In this document: positions 36,306-49,943 of the stretch, piece after piece
Position numbering within the stretch: position 1 is the stretch's first letter
How the letters are laid out: every line of letters begins with the position of its first letter
Source of the DNA: Caenorhabditis remanei
Taxonomy: Eukaryota; Nematoda; Chromadorea; Rhabditida; Rhabditidae
NCBI RefSeq assembly: GCF_010183535.1
Contig: NC_071332.1
Span: 7,254,001-7,318,000 of the forward strand
Direction of reading: 5' to 3'
DNA length: 64,000 nt
Program-made: the position numbers and the translations under genes
The notes under the pieces: model-generated
The model's input: only the letters and a program-made list of their open reading frames with translations
Databases searched by the model: none
What the model was told of the DNA's origin: nothing

Positions 36306-39300
36306 ATGTCGAATATCTCTGTAGTCGATCGCTCAATGGCGGAATTGAATTTGAACAATTCAACAGCCAAAGAGCTTCCAATCGGAAGAAAGCCGTTGTC
36401 TCAGAAACTAGCCAAAGGTGACAGAAAAGGACCCTTTGTCCAACTTGAGACGAACATGAGCAAGATCGGTGAGATAGTTACTTAATTGCCTATTTCTAAA
36501 GAGACCATTTTTCAGAGCTCAAGCCAAACGTCTCGATATTCAAATATGCGGTGGAAGTTTTGATGTTCTTCAAGAAAGAAAACGGAGAAGAATTCTCGAT
36601 TGAGCTCTCTAAGTCGAGAAAGCGTGGTTTCGACCATGAGCACGATAAGAAAACCTGTGTTGTGGTGTACGAGAAGGCTTGCAAGAAAAGCAAAGAACTT
36701 AATAGTGGAGGTAACTTTGTCTACGATAGACAAGCATTGCTCTACTCGACGACCAAACTGAAAACCGACGTAAGTAAATTTTGTATCATAAAATGATCTA
36801 GAAGAGATTTCGAAATATTCAAAACGTCTGAAGATTTTTCTTTTATATTTATTTTTCCAGCCGCTTTCCATTATCGTCGATGACAAAGACGTTTGCTCTC
36901 GTTCAAACTTCATTCGGGCCGAACTGAAGATATCCAAAGTGGCTGATAGCTTCCAAACCACTACGAATGATGTGTCGAAGACGGTTCATAACTGTCCAGC
37001 TCTGGCGGACACTACAATCCTTGAGGTTTTGAATTTGATGGCATCGGGTGAAGCACTGAAAGAGTAAGTGCATAAAACTACCTCTTCTCTAACTTTATTT
37101 TTTTTATTTCAGTTCCAAAGTGTTAACCATCGGAAACTGCGTGCATTATTTGTATGATGACGCAGGAATCCAGACCCACCCGATGTTCTACGACCAAGGG
37201 TTGAAGTCATCCGCCGTGGGAGCAAGCAAGTCAATAAAAACCCTGGAGGGGAGAGAAAAACAGCCATCTCTCTATATGGCGACAGAGTGTGAGTTTCATT
37301 CGTTCTCTTATGAATAACGCTTTCTTCATTTGCATTCATTTCAGTGAAAACCACATTGTTCCATCCCGATGACACGAGACTTATTGATCTCCTCAAGTCT
37401 TACCCAGGATTCGATTCCAACAAAACTGCAAATAGTTTTTGGGCCACGAATGTCCAGCATTCGCTTCAGGGTAAGCAATTTTGTTTCTCGTCTGGATCAT
37501 GTAGATAGAAGCTGATGTTCTATTTCGGTTGACTTTTCATGTTTTTTCAATAACATAACGGCACTACTTTCGCAGTCGAAGAAAACAGAGATAATGTCGA
37601 CTGAAATAGTGTAATACTCTTTCTTTATTTCAGTCTAGCCATTCAGATAGGAGTGAAATCCGGCTCAGAAATTAACACAATATAATATTCAATTGTTTCA
37701 GACCTCTTCTGCTTCTTGGACTATGGAAAAAACAAAAATCTGAATGACGACCGTATCACCATTCAAATAGCCAGATTTGGCGACTCCGCCGTGAACCAGA
37801 AGTTCGAGTACGAGAACCGAGAAACTGGAGTTTCGAAACCTGTGTCTGTCTTTGAGTACTACAAGATGAAGTACGGAATCACACTCTCTTATCCAAATCT
37901 CTTCACGATTGTGGCCAAAGGAAGAGGCGGAAAAAATTCGTATTTCCCTGTGGAGTGTCTTCAACTCTGCAACGGACAGCCGGTCAGAACCAGTCAAATG
38001 ATTGGGACGGAACAGGCAGATCTGATCAAAGTACGTTTCAAGCAAACTTCCTTTTTCATTTCAAAATCATTATCTTTCAGTACTCTGCCGCGTTACCAGC
38101 TCAGCGAAAAGAGAAAACGGATAAGGTCGTCAAAGCGCTCAAATTGGGAACCGACGAGATTGGGCTCATGAGAGTCAATAAACCAGAGACAGTTACTGGT
38201 CGTGTATTGGAGAAACCCAAAATCAAGTTTGGTCCTGGTGGAAGAATGGTTGTCAATTGGGAAGATCCGAGACAAAGAGGTGCGGCGACGGACTTCAACA
38301 TCACCAAGTTCATCGACCCGAAGTCTCTGACAAATTGGGATGTCGTCTTCGATGAAGGGGAACCCAACCCGTAAGTTTTCTAGTTACAAATCAGTTGTTA
38401 ATGAGAATATATTGAACAGAGTGGCCATCGAAAACCTGATGGAGACAATGAAGATGATGGGAATGCAAGTTGCTCCACCTCGACAATTCTTCATACAGAA
38501 GAGCCGTCTTCGAGTAAGAAATCATTTTCTATCAGTCTCCATAAAACAGGTAAACTTTCCAGCCAATCTTCGAGTCAGCAGCCGCGAAGAAAGTTCAACT
38601 CCTGCTGTTCATCACCAAGCAGAGAAACAACTACCATCAGGAAATCAAGGCTCTGGAGCAGGAGTTCGATATTTTAACGCAAGATATGAAGTTTGAGACC
38701 GCCGTCAAGCTCCCAAGACAACAAAACACAAAGAAAAACATAGTCAACAAGGTATATCATTGAGTTGAAAGAGTAAAAAATTATGCATTCATATTTCAGA
38801 TCAATGTCAAGCTGGGAGGTCTCAACTACGAGATAGAAAGCCCCGAACTACAGAAGCGCAACAGTCTCATAATAGGATTGGAGACATCCCAGAAAGGGGG
38901 ATTGGGAGATGTAAGAGTAATCATATTCAATTTTGAAATAAATCTTGAATTCAGGCCCCAATATCGATCGGTTTCTCGGCAAATATGATGGACCACCCTC
39001 AGAAGTTCAGCGGTGGATTCGTTTTTGTGAAGCGGTCGAGCGATGCAAGTTCTAAAGTGCTAAAACGGTTATAAATTTGAGTGTTTTAGGTGTATGGCCC
39101 AGTACTCCAAAAACTCATCCACCAAATCATCAAGCAAGCACAAAGCAGACGAACTGGAGAGCTCAACCAGATCCTGATCTACATAAGTGGAATCACGGAA
39201 GGGCAATATGGAATAATCAACGAGAAGTATTCGATGTTCATCATGGAAGCATGCAGAGCCATCCACCCAAATGCTTTCCGACCGGAAATCATCATCGTCG

Positions 39301-39988
39301 CCGTTTCCAAAACACACAATACCCGTCTATACAAAAACCACTCAGTAAGAAACTATTGTAAAGAAAAAGTTACGAACAAATAATTTCAGGGTCAGCTCTC
39401 CAACGTCGACCCGGGAACTGTTGTGGATGAGGTCATTGTCAGTCCGGTGCTCACGGAATGGTACCTGACCAGTGCCGTGGCAAGACAAGGAACTGCCAAA
39501 CCCATCAAATACAGTTTGATATTCGCAGTCCTCAAGAATAACCCGCTCACGGCCACTCAGCTTCAAGTAAGAATTAGTTTTGGAAATTTTCAAAGTATTC
39601 TCTTTTTCAGAAAATGACCTACGATCTGGCGTTTGGTCATCAAATCGTTTACTCCCCAGTTAGCCTTCCAGTTCCACTCTACTTGGCAGGAGAGTGCAGT
39701 ACTCGTGGAGCCGCTTTGCTAGCGACGAGAAGGTAAGATTTTTTGCAAACGGAGGTGTTTCGTTGCGTAGTCTGTACGTATTAAGCTAGAGTTTTAAAAC
39801 AATAACTTGATTGAACTTATGTGGAAAATCTGAACTTTTGATAGATTGAGAACTATTTCTTTCAAATCATGACAAACATAACATTTTTCAGGGCGACTTT
39901 CACCAATGGTGAATTCGATATGACTGCCACCAACAACAAGTTGGGATACATTGGAAAGAATCTGTTCAACACACGCTTCAACGCCTAA
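36306..39988 (+). CDS. WAGO-clade Argonaute without slicer residues
   Basis: 891 aa in 15 exons: 36306-36468, 36516-36769, 36861-37063, 37113-37288, 37345-37470, 37702-38030, 38081-38370, 38420-38513, 38563-38751, 38800-38910, 38955-39044, 39090-39344, 39390-39566, 39611-39732, 39892-39988. N domain, PAZ (~350-417: SVFEYYKMKYGITL), MID with a YSAALPAQRKE stretch, and PIWI (~600-891). The catalytic DDH/DEDH positions are E636 (IIGLETSQ, where IGxDVTH is expected), S708 (IYISGITEGQ, where YRDGxSEGQ is expected) and G846 (LYLAGE, where YAH is expected), so cleavage activity is not expected. This fits secondary-siRNA-binding WAGO Argonautes, which silence by recruiting other factors. Intron 39045-39089 starts with GCAAGT, a GC-AG intron. 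Symbol not assignable. Confidence 0.93.
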
Positions 39989-42900
39989 ATCCAACTTCAA
40001 CGCTCCCACACTCTCAGTTTTCAGCCCACATTGTTTGTTCCCATTGAGATTCCCTCTCATTACCGCCATCCATCTATTCTCTATTTTTCCATCATTCTCA
40101 CTGATTATTCAAGTGTAAAATCCTCAATTTTTCTCCCAGAACAAGATTTTCAAAAGAAATTGTGCACAATTGAGAATCTCTCGTTTAGTTCAATTGTCCT
40201 TTTCTTTTGATCATCTTCTCCTAATTCCTCACATCTTGATTCACACTTCTTAAACAAATTGTCAAGAATGTTTCAATTCTCCTGGGCTCAACTCGAACCT
40301 TATCTCTTGATTATCTTTTATCTCCGATTTCCATGCATTTTTTGCTTATCTTCTGATGATTTCCGATTTTTTGGCATTTCTTCAAATCTCTCACGCTCTT
40401 CTGTATGTTCTTTTGGTAAAATAAAACTTGTTAATTACTGGAAACAGTTGTTCGTCGTTACACAAAATTAATATTTTTGAATAATTTAAAAGGTCTAAAC
40501 TGATTGATGTGTATTATCTGACAGGCTCCAATCAAAAACGCATCGTTTAGTAAGTTGCCGATTGTGCAGGGACTTTCCAAGATACAATGACAATCGTAAA
40601 ACAATTCGAAAGTGTATGATGATTCAGATGTAAAGGTCCCATTTGTACCCATGTAAGTCTGAATGAGACAATTGCTTCCTCCTCTTCGATTCCCTCGTTC
40701 CCCTTCTGATGTAAGGGTGGGAATTGTTATTTGGTAGCTGGGTATTCTAAAATGTGTTAAGTACAGAACCTTTGTAATTTGTTTCCAATGTTACATAAAG
40801 AATGACATGAAGAAGTATTTGAAATACTGTCATCATGTCATTCGAGAAGAAAAATGAGTTTATAACTGAGTCGAGTTGAAAACAAGACACAGTAATAAAA
40901 ATTCGATATGAAGTGTGTCATTCTTGATCCGTCTACTTTTGTAGTCTGGTAATCAAAATTCCTATCAGAAACCTAAAGAGTTAGCAGTAGACTGATCCGT
41001 CGGAGAATGCTCAGATATTATTTCTGTCAAGTTGTTGACAACTCGATATACTCCTTGCCCTCATATGTTTTCCAGATTCCTCTTCACTAATAATGCCATC
41101 GACACATTCAATACGAACACAATGGAGGGGGAATTCGCCCCACACAAAAAAGTATACAAAACGAGCCGAAAACACCTGTCTATTATATATTTTACCCGGT
41201 GTGAAACGGAAACGGAAGCCATCGCAACACCCACTTTTCTCACTTTCTCACTCTCGCATTTTTCACTCGCATTTTCAGGTATCGAGGAAAGAAACCAAGT
41301 GGGAAAACACCAAGAAGCACCTTTCACGTCTCGTTGTCATGCGATACGAGAAGAGGAAAAGCAGAGAAAGAAGAAAAAAATAAAAACTCATCTGAATACG
41401 AAACGAGACAACGTTTATCCATTTATCTCCATCTGAATACAATTTATTCGTGAGGTGAGTAGTTTTTTTTAATTCATTCAAGGAAAAAAAACTAAGAAAC
41501 CCAGTTTGTTGTTAATAATGTAGTAGCATAATCTATTTTAAAACTAGGTCACCAGACATCAAACATGATTTATTATTGCTCAGAAAGGCTGCAAAGATTA
41601 GATGCTGACCAAGATTAGATAGAGTAACATTATGTTCCCATTGAGTACAAATTTACTGTGAGTGACAGAATTATTCCAAACAATTCTTCAACAATGTAAG
41701 TTAAACTTTATTTTTAAAAAGCTGAAATTTGCTAGGTTTTAGTAATTGCTTTGATCTTATTAAATATGGGCATGTCTTGAAATAAAAACCAGGCTGGTAT
41801 GTATAACGATGGCTAACTTTTTCTTTACTGATATTTGATAAAATTCCTCCTATTGGGAGAGTGAACCTATCCGATTTGTTCAAAAAAAATAACTGTGCGG
41901 TAACAACAATCAGAAATTGCTGTATTTTATATCTTACCTGTCTTACACCCAACTAAAAACCTGAATATGCATGAAACCTTTGTTCCGCTAATTCTCATTC
42001 AGAAAGAATCGGATAAAAAAGTATTCACAAGTGAATCTCATTGACCCCCTTTCTTATTTCCTACCCTTGCGTTTTCGTTTCAATTTCATCAGTTTCTTCT
42101 AACTTTTTTACTTCTAATTTTATTTTTTTTTCTGCTATCGTCACGAGATCGCTAATCGAAGCTTTTTCGTTGAATAAGCTTTTGATAAGACCAGTTGTAA
42201 TGACCTCGAATCTGACTTCTGACTTCGTGACTGATTGAAATTCAATTGAAAATTCCTTTTTACAGTTTCAAGTTCAATCGAAACTTGTTCCGTTTACCAA
42301 CAAATGGAATCGAAGGGTCAAAAAGATTTTCGATAAACATTTTTCGTGTCGAATCGAGAAAAAAAGGAAAAACTGAATAGGTTGCGACAAAACCACGTAA
42401 TCCTGCTGCCTTCCTCAATACGAAACCGGTTTCAATGAATATTGTCCGAATGTCTGATCAACGCTAAGATTCCGAATTGTGTTTTTTTCTTAGTGATGTT
42501 GCAATCAAGAGAAAGAGAGATCAAAAATTGAAAAGATGAAGGATAAAAGACTGATGGCAGAGACTAGTTTATAGGATTGATTAGCGGACGAGAAGCTGGT
42601 TGTTACGAAATATTTATTCTCAAAAATCAAATAGAAGAAGATTTCAAAAGTTGAAAAGTGAAAATTGATAAAAACGGTTAGTTGATCTCAAAGGGTTCGG
42701 TTTTTGATGGAAAATTAGGTATCAGGTAACCATAAAAATTAAAAATTAGGAATTAAATTATTATAGATTATGTCTGAAAAATTAAAAATTGAGTGTTGCT
42801 CAAGGTGAGATTTATTATTCCAAATCATTAGTTTCATACGGTTGAAGCTGCAATTCTCTGAAAACTCATTTCTAGTGAGATTTATTGCAATCATCGGAGT

Positions 42901-45900
42901 GAATAATTTGCAATTTCGTTATACTGAAATATTCACAGTTTTAGATTTTCAGAATTGCCTAGCATAGCTCTATTATCGAAACAAACTTTCTTGACATTCG
43001 GTGTTTGCGGACCTAATTTCCCGAGCTTAAAAAAAGCCACGCCCTCTTTCCGTTGTCTCGGCTACGATATTAGTCGAACTCCCCGATCTTTTCTGAATAT
43101 ATAGCCGAGACAAGGGAAAGGGGGCGTGGCTTATTTTAAGCGCGGGAACTTGGGTCCGCAAACACCGAATGTCAAGAAAGTTTATTTCGACAATATTAAC
43201 CCTTGAAATTTTCGAACTTCCACCACCACTAATGGTAAGTGCCATCCAATTGAATTTTCTAGACTCTAAACTTTGAATTCGAAGACACCTCCCATTTTAA
43301 CACTGTCTTTTCTGTTTTTCTGTTTTCTAGTAATCAAATTTTTCCATTTTCATTCGCATCTTCCCATTTTAATGAGAGAATCCAGAAAGAGAAAACAACA
43401 CAACAAAAACAAGTTGTTCTTTATCGCAATAAAAAGAAAAGAGTAAAACGAAAAAGTTGGTTATGATTAACCACATTCACTCTGAACACCCAACTGGTTC
43501 TCTGCCATAGTCTCCCGACGTTCTCTGCCATCTAAATCCCTTTTTCCTTCTTCTTCGTCTTCTTCACCCTTCTGCTACCTATATCTTCATTGCTACGTCG
43601 ATCCCCTTCAACTTCTTCATTATTTCACAATACTCTTCTAAAAAGTACTTTGCGTTGATTTTTAAACTTTGAAATTAGTGTGTGTGTGTATCCGCCCTGT
43701 ATCACTAGTACTAACTAAGTCTAGTCCCATATCGAAAAATAAAATCATCGATCATCTGATCATCTCACCTGTAGGGCAAAGTGACGTTGATTTTTGGATT
43801 GTAAAGAAACGAGATTCTCGAAATTTCTTTGAATAGTGGTTTCAGTAAACCAGAGAAATCGTTTTAGAATCAATCAGATTGTCATAAAGGGAAAGAGAAC
43901 GGGAAAATGAAAGTGTTAAATTAAATGGATTCTGTTCCGTCACCTTTCGATTGTCACCATTTGGAGAATTGAATCTTGCAGAGGTATTGGGTTTAGCATG
44001 AGTCCCGAATTAAATCAGGATACTTTTTGTGCGTCACAGACGGTTTGAAAATAAATATATTTCGGAAAATAGTCTGCAGACACAAATAAGTAGAAATATT
44101 GTCCAAACGTCTACATTTGAACCTCATCAAAACACAATCAACGAATTGATAAGAACACGAAAAAACACAAGTGTTGATCAAGACAATTGGGTTTAAAAAC
44201 AGTCTACGTAATAAATGACGAAACCGTCAGCTGACCCGTAACAATGAGATTAATGAAATATCACAAATCTTTGCGGGATCTTATGCAAATTCTTTTCAAA
44301 AAAAGAATCCAAGGACAGCTTCCTCGTTTTTTTCCTTCTCACCTACCTCCTATTTTCCCACTCCTTCTACTTTTTTCCAGTTCTAATTTTTTGACAACGC
44401 AACAGAAGCAGAAGCGGCTAATGTCTTCTGCATCTCTTCGAATACTTTCCCTCTCTCACTCAATCTGCCGAAATCAGTCGTTTTCCTCCTCCTTTCGGCA
44501 TTGTACATTTCTGCTTAAGCCGATGCTAAACACGGTCATCACTATAACTTTAACCTCATTTCTCTGTTTTCTTCTCTCTAAAATTGAGTCTCGTTTGTGA
44601 CCTGACCCTCATTCAGTCAAAGGTTAATTTTCATTATTTTCCTCACTTCGTCTCAATTTCAAGTCGTGTTCCAGTCTTTAACAGTTCGTGATCTCTGACT
44701 ATTTTTTACTATTTTGAAGTCCATTAGACTTGTTTCCGACCTATATTTGTGATGGTACTATTGTCATCTTCATGTGTGACAAAATATCAAAACATCACAT
44801 CATATGTTTCTCGACTTTTCCAATTTTTGAATGAAAAAATAAATAATGACGTGGACCTAGCAACTGGTAATCTGAAAATCTATTTCTGGAAAATATTAAG
44901 TCAGTGGGAAGATTTGAGATCACGAGTTTAGGAAATGGTTCCGAATTTAGGAAATACGATTTACAAATATGTTTTCTGATTGAGGGTACAAGTTGTCTTG
45001 TTCAGTAATTGGAACTTAGAACTTTAGAACACTTGGTGAATTTTAGAAAATGTCACAGTCCCTATAATACAACCGCTTCCCTAAGTTCTTTCCGAGTTTT
45101 TGAATTCTTTTTTTAGGTGAAAAGGCGTGAATAGGTAGAAGTAAAGAGCAAACAATGCCGTTCTATTAGAGAGCTTACGTTACTTTCAACGTTTTTTCAA
45201 CCTTCTTCAGAAATCCCCTTATTCACAATGATCCCAATAAACTCCTTGAACTATTTCGCCTATCCCACAAGTCTAATAATACGTGTTTTTGCAATATCCC
45301 GTAGTTGTTTATTGTGACTAGTCCAAAAGTCAAAACGTGATTTACTTTATTGTCAACCAAAAATTCCAGAGAGATACTGAAAGTAAATAAGAAATTCTAG
45401 TTTTATCACTTAGTCATGCTCATATTTTCTCTAATAGACACACCTAACTACATACAGTTTAGCAGAAAACGTATAGTCTGCCAATTTGGTCATTTCAGAA
45501 GGAATGCGTGGAGAAATCGTTCACATTATTCGTGAATGTGTGTACTCAGGATAATGTGATAGAAGGGTTTTTCTTGCAAACTTCCCTTCCACGTCATCGC
45601 GAAAAAGTTCATTTTATTTGGGAGGTGTCAGGCTACACAAGGTTAGATGATCTCATCTTATCTTTTTTGTGTCTGATGAGAATTCGAAAAAAGGAAATTC
45701 CATTTTTGTCACAAACTACAGGTATACTTGTAGTATGCGTTTTTGAAAACCTGTTTACCAGTATAGCCATGATCAGAGATTTCACTTAGAGAGAAATGTA
45801 GCCGACGTCTCGAACATTCTATCATTCAACTCTCATCTAATGATCTAAGATTAGTTAGGGGAATCCATAGAAACAATAAAAATTGTAGAACCTTGGAGAT

Positions 45901-47157
45901 GGGCAGAAAATGCACTTCATGATGGCAATAATATGTTGAATGAAAGAAAAGTGATGTAGGTGTGTGCAAAATAGTAAAGGAACATGTGATGATGATAGTA
46001 GATTACTTAAAGTAAAATACTACAAAACAAGCGAACGTAGTTTTGTAGCGGAAAAGAAAAAAATAACAACAGACATTTTGCAACTTGGCATTAGGGCATT
46101 AGTGGAGAGACATTATCAAAGAATGATTCGGTGTTTACATTTCGGTTGCCAAGAGGGAAAAGATTAATTGGGTGCAGAAGAAGTTGGGTTCGGAATGTTC
46201 TGGAACATATGAAAAGATCAGCTTAAAATAAATAAATAAACAAATATGAATAACAATGCAGAAACCCTGATAAATTCCTACCTGTTGAACTACACGTTCT
46301 TAGAACAACTTTTCGAATCGAGCCATGTCAGAAATCATTTATCATTTGGAACAGTTTTGGTTCTGAGATTTCTGATTTCTCATCATGAAAATGCTCTTGC
46401 TACATTTCCTGGTTTTTCAGAGAACAGGCTCGCCCAGTCTGCCAAGAAAACAAAATGTTTCTTGATAAAATGACCAGGCCAATCATCTTCCACTGTTCTC
46501 TGATTGCTACGTTTATTTTTTGAAAGAGGCTTCTTTGATCTTCAAAAAAACTAGAGTTCACGGACCAATCATCACTTTTTTGGTAACAAATGTTTCAAAG
46601 GAACACCTGAATTCTGACGTTTTATGCTCTTTTGTTTTTAGTTTAAACTTATCACCTGAGTACTTTATTTATTTTGTTAATTTTTCCACTCTTCCTCGAA
46701 CGTTATCCTATTTTCGGAATTATGTCATTTGTGTTGTTTTCCTCTTTTATTTTCCTCATTTACATTATCTTGATCCTCACTCGTCATAGCATTTTGTCAA
46801 ACATTTTCCTATTTTCAAATTGTGTGACCAATCGTGTCTCTCATATCACAAACTATAAAGAAAGTACATATCTAGTATGTATCTCTGTTTTCAAATGTTT
46901 GTCTGTAACTGACTCTTCGTCCATCTGTCCATCTGACCTGCAAATCAAAGTCATTCGCTCAAATATTCTGTCTCTCTGTCTCTTATTTGTGTCGAATCAT
47001 TCATCACCCTTTTTTCCTGTCATTTCAGAAAACATCGGAGACGTTTTTCTTCGTCTTCTCGCTCTCTCTGCGTCTTGTGATCTCTATTCTATCTAGTCCC
47101 CGCCCACCTGAAATGTATTTCTCGACGTCTTCGTCATCAAATTTACCAGCCTGGTAC
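39989..47157. other. Large intergenic region
   Basis: Seven kilobases with no recognised gene. It contains the Argonaute 3' UTR (AATAAA ~40419), the foldback MITE at 42971-43195, a TG-rich run at 43679-43688 and, at ~41280-41456, a segment bounded by TTTTCAG and GAG/GTGAGT that could be a noncoding exon. ORFs at 41032-41436, 45508-45789 and 45964-46167 lack splice and homology support. Confidence 0.55.
42971..43195. mobile_element. Palindromic MITE flanked by TA
   Basis: The element 42973-43193 has arms of about 92 bp (TTATCGAAACAAACTTTC ... inverted TTGTCGAAATAAACTTTC) around a loop at ~43065-43101. Both ends abut a TA dinucleotide, the target duplication of Tc1/mariner-type elements. Arms share CATTCGGTGTTTGCGGACC and GCCACGCCC blocks. 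No coding capacity. Confidence 0.85.
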
Positions 47158-47167
47158 TATTTAAAAG
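47158..47167 (+). promoter_or_regulatory. TATA-like core promoter of the carboxylesterase gene
   Basis: TATTTAAAAG lies 126 nt before the first ATG. Transcription starting about 30 nt downstream would give a 5' UTR of roughly 95 nt with no trans-splice acceptor before the ATG. Confidence 0.5.
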
Positions 47168-47292
47168 GACCGAGAATCGGTGGCGAGAGCCCATTGCCGT
47201 TCTATTCGGTTAGAGCAGCTGAAAAACCAATTTCCAATTTTCCAAAATTAAAAGCCAAACAACGAAAAAAATACTATCATTGCAAATTCAAG

Positions 47293-49943
47293 ATGCCGCA
47301 ATTACTATTCCCGATCCGCAAAGGTAAGTATGGTCTGTTTAATTTATTGAGACTGTAATCAAGAGTTCTTATACTTACTTTTCATTAATTTCAGCCCGTG
47401 TTCGCACATCGAGCAACCAAAGCAACATGGGCACTTGCTTCTCAAATTTGAAGTCTGGAAAAGATGATAATTCGGTAAGAACTCTTTTTTGATTTTCAGT
47501 AATAATAAAATCTAGACGTCTCCTTAATCTTATAAAATTCTGAATTTAAAAATTTCAGATCGTCAGAGTACAGCAAGGACTTCTCGAAGGTTTCCGTGTC
47601 AAAACCCCGAAAGGTGATCTCTGTGACGTCTTCCACGGAATCCCATACGCAGAGCCTCCAGTCGGAAATCTCCGTTTCAAGGTGAAATATTTTCATTGAT
47701 AAACTAGTTTGACGTCAGCAATAGTTTCTATCACACCTACGGATAGGATGGGCCGAAATAAGAAATTTGCCGAATTCTTCGAAATCATCTAGACAACTTT
47801 TTCTCGGTAGTGGTCATCGGAAAGTGACCTTCAACTGTCAAGTGCAGTCGTGTTCCATCATCAGTCATCACACAAACTTTTCTACTAAAGGCTTGATTCT
47901 AAACTAAATATTTTTGCAGAAACCACAACCTCCAAAACCGTGGGATGGAATTCGAAAGTGTAACAAGTACCCAAATAGATCAATTCACAAAGAAATGCCA
48001 TGGGATAAAGCACTGCCGAGAGCAAATCAAAGTGAAGATTGCCTCTATTTGAATGTTTTTGCTCCCAAGATTAGAGAAGACAAGGTGAGTATTTCTTCCG
48101 AGATATTTGTCAAACATCCCTTTTGAAATCCACTAAAATCGAGTTCCCGGAAACGAAACATAAATCAATCACTCCGGAATTAATGTTTGATTTTTCAGAA
48201 ATACCCTGTCTTGTTCTACATTCACGGCGGCGGATATGTGATGGATTCTGCAGAGAGATATACTGCCAAGAACATCTGCAGATTGCTTGTCTCCCGTGAA
48301 ATCATCGTCGTCACTTGTCACTATCGTCTCGGCTTCCTCGGTTTTCTATCAACCGGAGATGACGTGTGTCCAGGAAACTTTGGATTGTTCGACATGCTTG
48401 AAGCGATGAGATGGACCCATGCCAACATCGCTTCTTTCGGTGGTGACCCAGATAACATTACACTTTCTGGACAGTCAGCCGGTGCAGCCGCCGCCGATCT
48501 TTTATCGTTTTCTCCACTTGCCAAAGGACTTTTCAATAAGAAAATCGTAATGGGTGGTAATTCATACTGCCATTGGGCAACAACAAGCAAAGCAGAAATC
48601 AGGGAGTACTGCAAGAAGTGGGCGAAGCGACTTGGCTGGAAACCGAAAGTGAACTATGCGACGAAGAGAGAGGAGAGTGTCGACATCTTCAACTTTTTCA
48701 ATGAACTACCCACTTCAAAGTAAGTAATTGAAAGGGAGACACTTTCCGGAAACTATTCAGATTCCAAGGTTGAACTGTTTGTTGGGAAAAAATATACAGT
48801 TTTATATTTGATCTATTTTCAGACTCGGCATGACAATGTTCTTCTCGAATACCATCTTCAAAGAGTGTCAACTCCCACTTGCCCCAATTGTCGATGGAGA
48901 TATTCTTCCCTATAACTTGAAAATTCTTCGAGAAACTCAAGAGCACGTTCCATCTCTTGTCGGTGGAGGAGAATACGAGGCACTCCTTTTCTGTGAGTTT
49001 TTTCTCCTTGACACAAAAAATCCGTCCCTCTAAATCCTTTCCGAACAGTAATTGAAGTATTATTCTTTTCCAGGTGCAATCGGTTTGTTACGTGGTACCG
49101 AGAAGGAAATCAACAGTGCCATTGACGTATTGTCCAAGAAAAGCGGATTAGCAAGGTCAAAGATTGAGGCGATGACCGAAAAGGTTTACGGAGATTCTCC
49201 TGCATTGAGGGCTGATCCGAAAGCCAGAAAATTGTTTTATGTTAATGTAAGACACCAAACAAAAATAACTAAGATCTTATGTGTAATAATTCCGACTTTC
49301 AGTTAATCTCCGATGTGTTTGCCAATTACGGAAATTACCGTTTCATGAGAGACTGCCAGAAACGAGGAACCGAATGTTACGGGTACTCGTTCGATCATCA
49401 AAGCAAACAAATGTGGGGATGGCTACAACACGTGGTTCCATTCACTGGTGGCACTCACACTTCTGAACTTTCATACCTTTTTGACTGCAATTACATGTCG
49501 GCACCACTTGGAATGAACAAGACCGACAAAGTTGTTAGTGGAATGACCGCCGATTACTTCACGAACTTCGTCAAGTTTGGGTGAGTCATTAATTCTTTCT
49601 TTCTGATCTTTAGTATTTGAAGTCTTTTAATGGGTCACTTATTCACCAAATCTCTTTAATCATACATGATCAATGACATTTCAGAACACCAAACGGACCG
49701 AATTCTCAACTTCCAAAATGGGAACGGATCTCTTCAGACGATGAACATATGCAACTGTTCAGTATCAAACCAGAACCTGAAATGAAGACAACTGTATATG
49801 GAGCCAGAATGGAAGTTTATGAAGAGCATGTTGGCATCATTTATGAAGAGAAAGCCACAGCTCCAATATCTCCACGTACTGACTTTGCACCCAGTATTGT
49901 CTCCTCTGGAAGTGATAACAGTTTGCATATTCTTGTTAGTTAA
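47293..49943 (+). CDS. Carboxylesterase, type B (COesterase)
   Basis: 599 aa. Exons 47293-47323, 47395-47474, 47559-47681, 47920-48084, 48199-48719, 48823-48992, 49074-49246, 49303-49580, 49685-49943. Hydrolyses ester bonds of xenobiotics or lipid esters. Motifs: GDLCDVFHGIPYAEPPVGNL (family N-terminus), EDCLYLNVFAP (signature 2), FYIHGGGY (oxyanion hole) and GGDPDNITLSGQSAGAAA (nucleophile Ser ~224). The His is in GGTHTSEL (~471); the acid is probably in ISDVFANYG. No signal peptide at either start. An alternative start at 47427 gives MGTCFS, an N-myristoylation plus palmitoylation signal, so the enzyme may be membrane-tethered inside the cell. The C-terminal 90 residues are acidic and low in similarity to the core. 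Nematode CEST-type esterases are often intestinal. Confidence 0.92.

Noticed and set aside
41032..41436. 134-aa plus-strand ORF
   Set aside because: Low-complexity basic end, and it contains an internal TTTTCAG acceptor at ~41273-41279; more likely a 5' untranslated region.
45508..45789. 93-aa ORF preceded by a TTTCAG
   Set aside because: A single exon-like frame with no neighbours; not enough to call a gene.
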